Assembly: GCA_963769765.1 (NCBI GenBank)
Contig: CAVYNA010000003.1
Location: 124,001-188,000 of the forward strand
Direction: 5' to 3'
Origin: Bog-756 sp963769765
GTDB taxonomy: Bacteria > Actinomycetota > Acidimicrobiia > Acidimicrobiales > RAAP-2
DNA: 64,000 nt
A program made the position numbers and the translations under genes. Under the pieces are notes generated by a model that saw nothing but the letters and a program-made list of their open reading frames with translations, was not told the origin of the DNA and did not search any database. This document shows, one piece after another, positions 34,314-42,963 of this stretch; the stretch's first letter is position 1; each line of letters starts with the position of its first letter.

Positions 34314-34396
34314 CGGGCGGCCCGCGCCCCGACCGACGTGCCTCAGGAGGTGCTTTTTACCTCAAGTGCGGCCCCGAACAGGTCGAATCCTCCTCC

Positions 34397-35290
34397 ATGC
34401 CTGCAATTGGCGCCGAACATGACAGCTGGTCGGCGCAGCTCTTGGAGGACCGGCGTCCGGACGCGCCCACCCCGCAATCGAGGCCGATCGCGGGACCTCC
34501 TACCCCGTCGCGCCTGATCGGCGGCGCACGGGAGACCGCGGGCCCGGACGCGGGCCCGGGTCAGGTCGCCGACCCCGACGGACCGGAGGCGCCCATCGCC
34601 ACGGATGCCGACGATCTCGAAGGAGTCCTGCTCGAGATCGAGCACGGAGAGACGACGCTGTTCGAGGCCGCGATCAGCGCGTTCCACGCCGGGGAGTTCC
34701 AGCGGGCGGAGTCGCTCTTCCTCGAGGAGGCCGAGCGCACGGTCGACACGGCCCCCCAGCGCGCAGCCATCGCATTCCGTCAGGCCGCACTCGCCGCGCG
34801 GCAAGGAGGGAACGTGGACGGCTCCGATCACTGGATGCGCCTGGCAGGACGCGAGTACCTGAGGGTCAGCGAGGACGACCGGACGCCGCTGCCCTTCATC
34901 CGCGAGGCCGCCGTCATGGCTGCCAAGTGCTTCCTCAGCGTCGAGAACCTGCACGTGGCCTCCAAGGGTCTCCGTCGCGCACAGGCCATCGAGACCGCGC
35001 TGAGCGCTGATGCCGATCTCATGGCCGCTGTCCCGGACATCCCGTTCCGGCACGCCGAGCCCTTTCTTCCTCAGGATGCATCTGCCGGAGCGGGCGGGAC
35101 CGCTCAACCACCGATTGCCGCTTCGGCACCTTCCGGACCGCGCTCGGCGATGACTTCACCCGAGGTCGTGATCGCCGATCCTGTCGCCGCCGGTGGCGAT
35201 GTTGCAGAGAATGCCGCCGCTGCGCCAGCGCGGCGCCGGGGGGCATTCCGCATCCTCCATGCGCGCTTGGCCGGCGACCACGTGACCTGA
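34397..35290 (+). CDS. TPR-like helical protein upstream of the pelF-like gene
   Basis: A 297-residue protein. Residues 1-75 are Pro/Gly/Ala-rich and probably disordered. Residues 78-205 form a run of amphipathic helices with TPR-like spacing (FEAAISAFHAGEFQRAESLF, then RAAIAFRQAALAARQGG, and AAVMAAKCFLSVENLHVASKGL). The tail is Ala/Pro-rich and ends in a basic stretch. I see no signal peptide or membrane helix. It starts 83 nt after metH and ends 8 nt before the PelF-like gene. In pel operons a TPR-containing partner (PelE, or the TPR part of PelB) often accompanies PelF and PelG, so an assembly role is a reasonable but unproven guess. Landmarks are quoted in pieces. Confidence 0.7.
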   Translation: MPAIGAEHDSWSAQLLEDRRPDAPTPQSRPIAGPPTPSRLIGGARETAGPDAGPGQVADPDGPEAPIATDADDLEGVLLEIEHGETTLFEAAISAFHAGEFQRAESLFLEEAERTVDTAPQRAAIAFRQAALAARQGGNVDGSDHWMRLAGREYLRVSEDDRTPLPFIREAAVMAAKCFLSVENLHVASKGLRRAQAIETALSADADLMAAVPDIPFRHAEPFLPQDASAGAGGTAQPPIAASAPSGPRSAMTSPEVVIADPVAAGGDVAENAAAAPARRRGAFRILHARLAGDHVT

Positions 35291-35298
35291 GCCGACCC

Positions 35299-36849
35299 AT
35301 GCTCAACGCCCTCCTGCCACCTCCAGGGCCATCGCTCAGCACAGGGGCACCCCTCCTCGAACGTCGCACGCGTGCCCGTCGCGCCGACGACGTCGACGTG
35401 CTCCTCACGACCGAAGGCACCTACCCATTCGTGACCGGCGGCGTCAGCACCTGGGCCGACCAGTTGATCTCCGGCCTGGCCGAGCGCCAGTTCGTCGTCT
35501 ACTCCGTCGTCGCCAACACCTCGATGGCGGTCCGATACGAGCCCCCGCCCAATCTGATCGAGGTGGTGCACGTCCCGCTCTGGGGCACCGAGGACAACGC
35601 CGAGTTCAACCCTCGGCCGGGTTGGATCTCGAGAAGGTTGCGCCGTCCCGGCAAGCGGTTCGAGCGCGAATTCCTCCCTGCGTACTCCCAGTTGGTGGTC
35701 TCGGTCGCCCTCGGAGAGGGCGGACCGGACGACCTGGTGGCCGCACTGTGCGCATTGGCGGCCTATGCCGAGCACTACAGCCTCAAGCTCGCCATGCGCG
35801 ACGGTCGGACCTGGCGACTGTTCCGCGACACGCTTGCCGCCCATCCGTTGTTCCGGAGGTTGACCACCCACGAGGCCATCGACCTCGCCCGGTCCGTCTA
35901 CCGCTATCTCGCACCGCTCGACTACCCCGCCGAGATCCCGCAGGTCGTGCACGCCTCGGCCGCGGCATTCTGTGCGATTCCAGCGGTCGTGCTCCGCGAG
36001 CGGTGGGGCGTCCCCTTCCTCCTGACCGAACACGGGGTCTACTACCGCGAGCGGCTGCTCGCCCTCGGACGCAACGACACGAGCAGCCCCTATCGCGCGT
36101 TCCTCTCGAACTTCTACGCCGCAGTGGTCGCGATGGCGTATTCGAGAGCGGATCTGGTCGCCCCGGTCGCGCGCTTCAACGCGTCGTGGGAGATGCGGCT
36201 CGGCGTCGACGAGGACAAGATCCACCCGATGCCGAACGGCGTGGACCCCGAGCGGTTCCCGCTCGAGCGTCCTGCCGGCAGCGGTACGGGGCCACTCACC
36301 CTGGTCGCGATGGCCCGACTCGAACGCCTCAAGGACATCCACACGCTGCTGCGCGCCTTCGCCATCGTGCAGACCCGTATCCCCGGGGTCCGCCTCCAGA
36401 TCTACGGACCGGAGAGCGACGCCGGCTACGCACGGAGCTGCTACGCGCTCGCCGAGCAGCTCGAGCTCGGCGGCTCGTGCACGTTCATGGGCCCGACCAC
36501 CGACGTCGGCAGCGCCCTCAACGGCGGTGACCTCGCAGTGCTCTCGAGCATCTCGGAGGGCTTCCCCTTCGCGGCGATCGAGGCCCTGATGGCCGGACGG
36601 CCGATGGTGGCGACCGACGTCGGCGGCGTGCCCGAAGTGGTCCAGCCGCCCTACGGCAGGTTGGTGAGCCCCGGTCGCCCCGCCGACCTGGCCGACGCGA
36701 TCTGTGCAATGGCCGACGACCGCGGCGACCTCGCCCGGCTCGGCGTGCTCGCCCGCCAGGCGATGATCGAGTCCTACACCCTCGACGTCTTCCTCGAGGG
36801 CTACCGCTGGCTCTACGACGAGGTGCGGAACCGTGTCCACGGACACTGA
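35299..36849 (+). CDS. pelF: PelF-like GT4 glycosyltransferase
   Basis: A 516-residue cytoplasmic glycosyltransferase of the PelF group. After a 30-residue head the protein opens with DVDVLLTTEGTYPFVTGGVS, then TWADQLISGL, the characteristic PelF start. It continues with VHASAAAFCAIPAV, LTEHGVYYRER, the donor-domain PNGVDPERF and MARLERLKDIHTLL, and ends with SEGFPFAAIEALMAG. PelF uses UDP-sugars to build Pel-type cationic exopolysaccharide together with the membrane protein PelG. The next gene, which overlaps by 17 nt, encodes a PelG-like protein. PelA, PelB, PelC and a c-di-GMP receptor PelD are not recognised nearby. Confidence 0.85.
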   Translation: MLNALLPPPGPSLSTGAPLLERRTRARRADDVDVLLTTEGTYPFVTGGVSTWADQLISGLAERQFVVYSVVANTSMAVRYEPPPNLIEVVHVPLWGTEDNAEFNPRPGWISRRLRRPGKRFEREFLPAYSQLVVSVALGEGGPDDLVAALCALAAYAEHYSLKLAMRDGRTWRLFRDTLAAHPLFRRLTTHEAIDLARSVYRYLAPLDYPAEIPQVVHASAAAFCAIPAVVLRERWGVPFLLTEHGVYYRERLLALGRNDTSSPYRAFLSNFYAAVVAMAYSRADLVAPVARFNASWEMRLGVDEDKIHPMPNGVDPERFPLERPAGSGTGPLTLVAMARLERLKDIHTLLRAFAIVQTRIPGVRLQIYGPESDAGYARSCYALAEQLELGGSCTFMGPTTDVGSALNGGDLAVLSSISEGFPFAAIEALMAGRPMVATDVGGVPEVVQPPYGRLVSPGRPADLADAICAMADDRGDLARLGVLARQAMIESYTLDVFLEGYRWLYDEVRNRVHGH

Positions 36850-38485
36850 ACTCGGGCCGTCCGGCCTCGTCGGGCGCGTGCCCGCAACGCTCAACGAGCT
36901 CCGCCTCGAGCCCTCGGTCTACGACGATCTCCACGTCGAGGCGCGCCGCGTGCTCGACCGCAACCCGGAGCCCCGCAACCTGCGCGACGTGACCGTCGCA
37001 CTCGAATCGATGGGCTACACCACCTCGGGAGCGGAGGCGCTCGGTTTCGACAGCGTCTTCGATCTCGCGGTCGCGGTCTTCGACCTCACCTACCTCTATT
37101 ACCTTCCGCGTAGCCGCCCGGCACCCGACCGGCAGCGCTCGTGGCGCAGGTTCGTGGACGACTATCTCTCGGGGTCGTGGTACGGGGTCCCGTGGATCAT
37201 GTCGATCGTGGTCCTCTTCGTCGGCCGGGTGGCCCTGTGGTCCTCACTGGACTCGACTCCCCAGGTTGCCGCCATGGTGTCCCTGGCATTCTTCGTCGCA
37301 GCAGTGCTGTCGGGCGCGGCCTCTCAGATGCTCGCCCGCAAGGGCACCTTCTACTTCCTGCAGAGGAACTTCCCGCTCGTCCGCTGGACCGTCAACCGCG
37401 TCCTCGTCTACGCGCTGGCGACGGCATGCCTCGTCATCGCGACGCTCTACGCCAGCTATGTCGTTCCGGTCTACGGGCTCCATTTGGGGGAGGTGTTCGC
37501 AGAGTTCGCGGTCGCGATCTTCATCTTCCTGGTCAGCGCTGCCCCCCTGTACATGCTGCGCCGCTTCTACACGTTGGCGCTCGCGACCGGACTCGCATTG
37601 GTGGTCACGCTGGCGTCCGCACACCTCTTCACACATGCGTCGACCGGCGTCCGCCATGCGCAGCTGCTCGGACTCGCCGTCGGATCGGGCGCGATGGTGG
37701 TCATCGCCGCGAGCTACCTCGCAGTCCGGACCGAGACCGGCCAGGTGGCCTCCGACTCGCTGGTCGTCGTGAAGCCTCCCGAGCTCCGCGTCGTCCTGTG
37801 GCACTCGGCACCGTACGCCCTCTACGGACTCTGCTACTTCATCATGATCCTGGTCAGCTCTCTCGTCGTCGGCTTCGCGTACGGACACACGCTCGGGGTC
37901 TCGCAGTTCGTCTACCCCTCAGCTTTCGAGGGCTCATTCGACCTCGCGCTCCTCGACCTGGTGGTGCTCCTCGGCCTCGTTCACGCGTCCATCGAACGGT
38001 TCGGCAGGCACCTGATCCCACTGCTCGAGCACCACGGCCTCGATCGTTGGGACCACGCCCGGGCGGCCCTCCGGCGGGAGTGGGCGACCAGCGTCTCCGT
38101 CCTGGTCGTGATCTCGGTGACCGTGGCGTTCACCCTTCCGTCCATCCTCCTCGCCGTGCTCCCGGCCGCGCTGACCGCACCGGTCCGGTCGCCGGGCGGA
38201 TTCTCCGCGCTGTTGGTCGCGTCGCTCGGTTTCGCGATGGTGCCGATCGGCATGCTCTGCAGCCAGTACCTGTTCTTCCTCGGCCGTCCGAAGGCCCCGG
38301 TGATCGGGGCGGCGACCGGTGCCGTGGTCAGCACGGTCGCGACGGCGGCGTTCGTCGCCGGTGGCAACCTCATGTCGGGCTCGTGGGGCCTGCTGGCCGG
38401 GACGACCGTCTACACGATCATCACCTGTCTCGCGTCCTATCGGGTGCTCTCGAGCGGCGAGGAGTCGTTCTATGCCTCGTTCTGA
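36833..38485 (+). CDS. pelG: PelG-like polytopic membrane protein with N-terminal extension
   Basis: A 550-residue membrane protein. Residues 1-110 are a soluble, charged, helical domain (NELRLEPSVYDDLHVEARRV, then VTVALESMGYTTSGAEALGF). From about 118 onward there are roughly a dozen membrane helices. The number of helices, the size of the membrane part and the overlap with the PelF-like gene fit PelG, the polysaccharide-transporter-like partner of PelF in the synthase-dependent Pel system. Typical PelG starts directly with membrane helices, so the N-terminal domain is extra. GTG 36833 is the start, inside the end of pelF. Confidence 0.7.
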   Translation: MSTDTELGPSGLVGRVPATLNELRLEPSVYDDLHVEARRVLDRNPEPRNLRDVTVALESMGYTTSGAEALGFDSVFDLAVAVFDLTYLYYLPRSRPAPDRQRSWRRFVDDYLSGSWYGVPWIMSIVVLFVGRVALWSSLDSTPQVAAMVSLAFFVAAVLSGAASQMLARKGTFYFLQRNFPLVRWTVNRVLVYALATACLVIATLYASYVVPVYGLHLGEVFAEFAVAIFIFLVSAAPLYMLRRFYTLALATGLALVVTLASAHLFTHASTGVRHAQLLGLAVGSGAMVVIAASYLAVRTETGQVASDSLVVVKPPELRVVLWHSAPYALYGLCYFIMILVSSLVVGFAYGHTLGVSQFVYPSAFEGSFDLALLDLVVLLGLVHASIERFGRHLIPLLEHHGLDRWDHARAALRREWATSVSVLVVISVTVAFTLPSILLAVLPAALTAPVRSPGGFSALLVASLGFAMVPIGMLCSQYLFFLGRPKAPVIGAATGAVVSTVATAAFVAGGNLMSGSWGLLAGTTVYTIITCLASYRVLSSGEESFYASF

Positions 38486-39719
38486 TCGGTCCACCTTCGA
38501 CGGCGCTCCGACGGAAGGGAGCCCGTCCGACGGTCCTCTCCCCGATGAGTCCATCGAACCCTCCCGATCGTGGGATCCACTCGATGACGAGACCGGAAGG
38601 GCCCGCCGGCGGCAGACCCACTGGACCTGGCACAGCCGTCCCTCATGGGGACGCCGGGCGGTCGCCGCCTTCCCCGTCGTCGCGGCCGTGCTCTCAATCG
38701 TCCTCGTCGCCGAGTCGACGGCGGCGAGCCAGAGCGTCATCGACCAGTTCCAGTCGGTCACCGGGACCGGCGGCGCAACCCTGCTCGTGAGCACGCCGGC
38801 CTCGACGGGACCCGTGCAGTCCGCACCCGGTCAGTTCGCCGATTACCACGGTGTCACCTTCGACGCGCCAGGCTCCGCGACGACGCGCATCCCTGAGAGC
38901 ACCTCGCTCGCCATTCCGGCCTACCCCGGCTGGGAGGCGAACGGAAGCGCAGGGGCGGCCAACGCGTTCGCGACCATCGACGGCGGTCTCCTCAACGTCG
39001 GGGTCGTGCGTCCCACGAACGACTTCCGCGGCTGGTTCCTGACCGCGACCAGCGCCACGCCGACGAACTGCGCCTTCCAGTTCGACGCGATGTCACCGCC
39101 ACCGGTGGCGTCCTCGACCCCCGGGGCCGTCGGCGAGTTGGTCATGGCGGTTCAGACCTCCGACACCGTCACGACCGGCGACATCAACTACGTGGTCGTT
39201 GCCGAGATCGTCGACCCGGGTGGCCGGCGGTCACTGCTCACCGGATATTCGCTCGGTCATCTCAGCCACGCCGTCGAGCACGTCCTGAAGGAGGTGCCGT
39301 GGACGGCGGGACCGCTCGACGTCTCGATCGAGAGCAACGGCAGCAACCAACTCGCCGTCTGGGTCGACGGCGCCCTCTTCTACCGTGCCACCGACCTCCA
39401 CATGGGAATCGCCCCGCCCTTCGAGCCCTACCTCGAAGTCCAGGCACGCCACACCGCCTACACCGTCGCCTTCCGCGGCTACTCGAGCTCGTGCGCACCC
39501 GACATCGCAGTTTCCAACCTCACTGACGGCAGCACCGTGAGGCTCGGCAATCTGCATGCCGTCGCGCGTGGCGGCAGTGCGGTCCTTCCTCTCGCCCAGT
39601 CCGCGGTGCCGGTCACCGGCGCCCTCACCCTCTCGGAGTCCGGGTCGTCGCAGTTGATCACGTTCGCCAGACGCACGTTCTGGCCTGGTACCCGGCTGTC
39701 GTTCGAGCCGGGGACCTGA
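38472..39719 (+). CDS. Membrane-anchored secreted beta-sandwich-like protein
   Basis: A 415-residue protein. Residues 1-62 are a polar, cytoplasmic head ending in RRA. A signal-anchor helix follows at about 63-83 (VAAFPVVAAVLSIVLVAEST). The rest is exported and rich in Ser, Thr, Gly and Ala with strand-like alternation. FRGWFLTATSATPTNCAFQF and a Cys pair further on (SSSCAPD) could form a disulfide, and the pattern DVSIESNGSNQLAVWVDGAL with LEVQARHTAYTVAFRGY suggests a concanavalin/LamG-type beta sandwich. I recognise no exact family. ATG 38472 has GAGGAG 7 nt upstream and overlaps the PelG-like gene by 14 nt, so it belongs to the same operon. Confidence 0.7.
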   Translation: MPRSDRSTFDGAPTEGSPSDGPLPDESIEPSRSWDPLDDETGRARRRQTHWTWHSRPSWGRRAVAAFPVVAAVLSIVLVAESTAASQSVIDQFQSVTGTGGATLLVSTPASTGPVQSAPGQFADYHGVTFDAPGSATTRIPESTSLAIPAYPGWEANGSAGAANAFATIDGGLLNVGVVRPTNDFRGWFLTATSATPTNCAFQFDAMSPPPVASSTPGAVGELVMAVQTSDTVTTGDINYVVVAEIVDPGGRRSLLTGYSLGHLSHAVEHVLKEVPWTAGPLDVSIESNGSNQLAVWVDGALFYRATDLHMGIAPPFEPYLEVQARHTAYTVAFRGYSSSCAPDIAVSNLTDGSTVRLGNLHAVARGGSAVLPLAQSAVPVTGALTLSESGSSQLITFARRTFWPGTRLSFEPGT

Positions 39720-39863
39720 TCAAGGCCGGCCCACCGCCTCCGATCAGGTCGACCGCGACGGTCCCCGGCTCCGGATCGTCACTACGATGGATGCGTCGGC
39801 AAGGTGGTGCGTGGCGGCAGCCGACCTGTCGGACGTGAGCTGCGCAGCAGATGGGAGTGCAAC

Positions 39864-40130
39864 GTGTGGTCTCGAGGCATCCTCGGCATGGTGTGCTGCA
39901 TCACCGGATTGGTCTGGATCCTTCAGGGCACCGATGTCATCACCTCGTCGCGGGTGATGAGCGGGCACGGCAGGTACACGGCCTACGGAATCGTGCTGGT
40001 GGTGGTCGGTCTCGCGCTGATCGCCTGGGCTGCGCGGATCCGGCAAGCCCGGCTCGGCGCCAGGGCTGCGGCCGCCTCAGCAGCGGTGAGCGTCACGTCT
40101 GCCGAGTCGGAACCGTCCGAGTCCGCGTAG
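39864..40130 (+). CDS. Small two-helix membrane protein, unknown function
   Basis: An 88-residue protein starting at GTG 39864, with GGGAG 7 nt upstream. Two hydrophobic segments (residues 4-22, GILGMVCCITGLVWILQG, and 38-56, AYGIVLVVVGLALIAWAA) are joined by a short polar loop. A basic stretch and then an Ala/Ser/Glu-rich tail end the protein. The hairpin topology with both termini inside follows from the positive residues after the second helix. The family is not known to me. It lies 145 nt after the secreted-protein gene on the same strand. Confidence 0.6.
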   Translation: MWSRGILGMVCCITGLVWILQGTDVITSSRVMSGHGRYTAYGIVLVVVGLALIAWAARIRQARLGARAAAASAAVSVTSAESEPSESA

Positions 40131-40235
40131 GTCGCCCCACGGTCTCGCCCCCTCGTCTCGCCCTGCAGCAGGCGGGCGGCTGCGACCGGCACACAGAATT
40201 TCCCGTGCGTCTACCCAGAGCCGTCGGTACCATGG

Positions 40236-40916
40236 ATGACAATGCATGAGATCGTCCGACAGGGGCTCGGGGGCATCTCGGTGAACAGCAGCCTGGTCCA
40301 TGACGAGGTGTACCCCGTCGCGGCCGTCCTGTGCATCTCGCTCGTGCTGCTCACCGTCAAGGCGAAGCGCGCCCGCGACCAGCGCCGGAGGAAGGCCGCG
40401 TCGACCGGCTACCACGACTTCGACGTCGCGCGCTACGGCGTCAGTGCTGCGGGCACGTCACTGATCGACGCGACGCTCACCAACGCGCCGCCGACCCTCG
40501 CTCCGACGTTCGTCGCGGGACAACGCTCCGGACGGCATCTCTCCCGTCGCCGGCGAGAGCGGCAGGTCGAGCCACAGCTCGGCGCTGTCGTCGTCGCGGC
40601 CGGTCCACTCCCCGCCTTCGACGCAGACGAGGCACTGCGTCTGCGTCCACCTTCGGCGCCCGCGCAGACGCCCCTGCCCGCGACGACACCCCTGCCGGCG
40701 CCGGCGACCGGCGAGTCGGCACTACCGCCACCGCCACCGCCACCGGTGGCCGGCCTCCCACCACTGGTGTCGGAGGCGCCCGGATCACCTGTCGCCTTCG
40801 ACGACCTGGTGGTGGGGTCTGACGACCTGGTGCTCGGGTCCGACGACCTCGTATCGGGTGCCGGGACCGGCACGTCCCCGGGTCTTCCACTGCTGCTCCC
40901 GCCACCACCTTCGTAG
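40236..40916 (+). CDS. Single-pass protein with Pro-rich tail and DDLV repeats
   Basis: A 226-residue protein of unknown family. Residues 26-42 (VYPVAAVLCISLVLLTV) can span the membrane, followed by a strongly basic segment (KAKRARDQRRRKAA), so the C-terminal part should be cytoplasmic. The middle holds Arg-rich and small-residue segments. From about 140 it is Pro/Ala-rich, with a run of seven prolines, and then three tandem copies of a DDLV-containing heptad (VAFDDLVVGS, DDLVLGS, DDLVSGAG). Such acidic repeats can be binding motifs. ATG 40236 gives MTMHEI; ATG 40242 is a close alternative. No catalytic motif is seen. Confidence 0.6.
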   Translation: MTMHEIVRQGLGGISVNSSLVHDEVYPVAAVLCISLVLLTVKAKRARDQRRRKAASTGYHDFDVARYGVSAAGTSLIDATLTNAPPTLAPTFVAGQRSGRHLSRRRRERQVEPQLGAVVVAAGPLPAFDADEALRLRPPSAPAQTPLPATTPLPAPATGESALPPPPPPPVAGLPPLVSEAPGSPVAFDDLVVGSDDLVLGSDDLVSGAGTGTSPGLPLLLPPPPS

Positions 40917-41009
40917 GTCGGACCGGCCAGCGTCGACGGTCCATGGCACCCCGTACGGGCAATGGCGCGGCCTCCGGTTCTCAACCGGCCGCATTGCCGT
41001 GACCCGGCC

Positions 41010-41741
41010 GTGACGTCCTATCGCAAGATCTCCGCCTTCTACGACGCGGTGATGGACGATCCCCAACCGCGGGCCGACCGTGTCACGGCTTGGATCACCC
41101 GTTTCCACCCCCATGCACACTCGCTCCTCGAGCTCGGGTGCGGAACTGGTGCGATCCTCGCGCGTCTCCCCGATCTCGCGTCGATGACCGGACTGGATCG
41201 TTCGCCCGAGATGCTGGCGGTCGCCAGGGAGAAGGTGCCCTGGGCCAACCTTGTCGAAGGGGACATGGCATCGTTCTCGGTCGGCGAGCGATTCGACGTC
41301 GTGATCTGCGTGTTCGACAGCATCAACCATCTCCTGACCTTCGTCGAATGGCGGTCCATGTTCGGTTGCGTCCACGACCATCTCGCCGACGACGGACTGT
41401 TCATCTTCGACGTGAACACGCTCGGCGAGCTCCGACGCCTCGGCGATGAACCCCCGTGGGTGTACGACTTCGACAGAGGCGTCATGATCATGGACGTCGA
41501 ATTCGCCGCGGACGGGCCGGACAGCGGGATGTCGCGCTGGGACATCCGGATCTTCGAAGAAGTCGACGAGTCGCGATTCGAGCTCCATCACGAGGTCGTC
41601 GACGAGATGGCTGTCGGCCTGGGTCGGATCCGTGCCGCGGTCGATCCATGGTTCGTCCTCCTCGACGAAGCCGACGAGCGTGGAGGCGTGCCCACCGACG
41701 ACTCGGTGAAGGCCCATTTCGCGTTGCGCCGGAGGTCGTGA
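41010..41741 (+). CDS. Class I SAM-dependent methyltransferase
   Basis: A 243-residue methyltransferase. The opening YRKISAFYDAVMDD is the usual start of this sub-family. SAM-binding motif I is LLELGCGTGAILARL, motif II TGLDRSPEMLAVARE, then VEGDMASF, VVICVFDSINHLL and ADDGLFIFDVNT. All Rossmann strands are complete, and a small C-terminal beta subdomain follows. The substrate is unknown. The GTG at 41010 gives the family-like N-terminus; an ATG at 40962 is also in frame and would add 16 residues with low similarity to anything. Neither has a ribosome binding site. It is flanked by small genes of unknown function. Confidence 0.82.
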   Translation: MTSYRKISAFYDAVMDDPQPRADRVTAWITRFHPHAHSLLELGCGTGAILARLPDLASMTGLDRSPEMLAVAREKVPWANLVEGDMASFSVGERFDVVICVFDSINHLLTFVEWRSMFGCVHDHLADDGLFIFDVNTLGELRRLGDEPPWVYDFDRGVMIMDVEFAADGPDSGMSRWDIRIFEEVDESRFELHHEVVDEMAVGLGRIRAAVDPWFVLLDEADERGGVPTDDSVKAHFALRRRS

Positions 41742-41800
41742 GCTCAAGACAGCCCTTGCCGACGGAGAGCGACCGCCGGCTCACCGCGAGGCCGGCTGGA

Positions 41801-41813
41801 TAGGGTGTTCTCG
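41801..41813 (+). promoter_or_regulatory. Leaderless -10 element
   Basis: TAGGGT (41801-41806) lies 7 nt before the ATG at 41814, with no ribosome binding site. It is one of the window's set of leaderless-type promoters. Confidence 0.5.
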
Positions 41814-42122
41814 ATGGCTGGTCGGTATGACGGAAGCAGCTCGGCGGGTCGCGCCGGGAGCAGGTGGACATCGTTCGTCGCCGACGATCCTCCAGCCGGG
41901 AAGGTCGCACGCACGCTGCACGAGCAGCACAACCCGCACCACCGCCTCCGAGTCGAACACGATGCGCACACGCTCCTCATCCATCTGAGCGACGAGGAGG
42001 GGGCCAGCTGGACGACGTTCGCCGTCGACCGACCGACCCGTCGCTGGAGCGTCGGCCGGGCTGCGCGGCAGTCCGATGCGGCGACGGTGGCCTACGCCGC
42101 CCTCAACCGATCCGACACCTGA
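41814..42122 (+). CDS. Small hypothetical protein
   Basis: A 102-residue soluble protein that I do not recognise. It begins with a Gly/Ser-rich stretch, then has alternating strand-like segments (RWTSFVADDPP, HRLRVEHDAHTLLIHLSDEE, SWTTFAVDRPTRRWSVG) that look like a small beta-rich domain with a helix at the C-terminus. The phasing of His residues in HEQHNPHHRLRVEHDAH is notable and might bind metal. ATG 41814 is preferred over GTG 41805 because of the -10 element at 41801-41806. It is followed by a tandem-repeat spacer and a DinB-like gene. Confidence 0.55.
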   Translation: MAGRYDGSSSAGRAGSRWTSFVADDPPAGKVARTLHEQHNPHHRLRVEHDAHTLLIHLSDEEGASWTTFAVDRPTRRWSVGRAARQSDAATVAYAALNRSDT

Positions 42123-42150
42123 ACCAGCACCGAGCACCGAGCACTCCACC

Positions 42151-42195
42151 GACCGACTGACCGACTGACCGACTGACCGACCGACCGACCGACCG
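42151..42195. repeat. GACC/GACCGACT tandem repeat
   Basis: About three copies of GACCGACT followed by about five copies of GACC lie in the 85-nt gap between two plus-strand genes, ending just upstream of the GGAGCAG ribosome binding site of the DinB-like gene. Slippage here would change the distance from any upstream promoter but not from the start codon. Confidence 0.8.
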
Positions 42196-42207
42196 GAGCA
42201 GATTCGA

Positions 42208-42963
42208 ATGGACACCGATGTGACCGCACTCTCGGACCAGCACCGAGAGCTCGCCGTTCTCCTCGACCGCCTCTCCGCTGACGACTGGAACGCACCCACC
42301 CGCTGCGACGGATGGGGAGTCCGCGACGTCGTCGTACATCTCGCGCAAAGCGACGAGATGGCGGTCGGAAGCGTCACCGACACGTTCGATGCGGTGATGG
42401 CGCAGCTGACCGACGGACTCGGATCAGCGAACTCCGTGGACGAAGCGGTGGCGTCCATGGTGGCACGGGACCGTGATCTCACATCGGACGACGTGCATGC
42501 ACGCTGGACGACCGCTTCCTCGCGACTGGTCGACGCACTGGCCGACTCGGATCTCTCGACGCGCGTCATGTGGGTCGCCGGCCAGGTCTCCATACGCACG
42601 CTCGTCACGACGCGCATCGCAGAGACATGGATCCACGCAGACGACGTTGCGGGCGCAGTGGGCACCGTGCTCCCACCGAGCGATCGGCTCCGTCTGGTGG
42701 CGCGCCTCGCGTGGCGCACGCTGCCGTACGCCTTCGCCCAGGCCGACCGCCAACTGCACGGTCCGATCGCGTTCCGCCTGACCTCGCCGTCGGGGACACC
42801 TTGGGACTTCCTCCCCGACGAGCTCCCGCTGACCACCATCCGCGGCGCCGCGACCGACCTCTGTGCAGTGGCCGCACGCAGGGTGGATGCGAGATCGACC
42901 TCGCTGACCGGCGACGGCCCGGACGCCTCGGACGTGCTCGCTCTCGTCCGGACCTACGCCTGA
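42208..42963 (+). CDS. DinB-like, mycothiol-dependent maleylpyruvate isomerase-type protein
   Basis: A 251-residue protein of the maleylpyruvate-isomerase/DinB_2 family. The N-terminal four-helix domain shows LDRLSADDWNAPTRCDGWGV and VRDVVVHLAQSDE, and a second metal-side segment is ETWIHADDVAGAVG. His47 and the second His-Asp pair are the likely divalent-metal ligands. The C-terminal domain is the small alpha/beta module common in actinomycetes. Family members use mycothiol as a cofactor or transfer group, which fits the mycothiol dehydrogenase elsewhere in the window. The specific reaction is unknown. GGAGCAG lies 8 nt before the ATG. Confidence 0.8.
   Translation: MDTDVTALSDQHRELAVLLDRLSADDWNAPTRCDGWGVRDVVVHLAQSDEMAVGSVTDTFDAVMAQLTDGLGSANSVDEAVASMVARDRDLTSDDVHARWTTASSRLVDALADSDLSTRVMWVAGQVSIRTLVTTRIAETWIHADDVAGAVGTVLPPSDRLRLVARLAWRTLPYAFAQADRQLHGPIAFRLTSPSGTPWDFLPDELPLTTIRGAATDLCAVAARRVDARSTSLTGDGPDASDVLALVRTYA

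Noticed and set aside
34341..34363. Terminator after metH with a TTTTT run
   Set aside because: The stem before the T run needs a bulge and a 2-nt loop, and alternative pairing to the following ACCTC is equally likely. Not strong enough to list.
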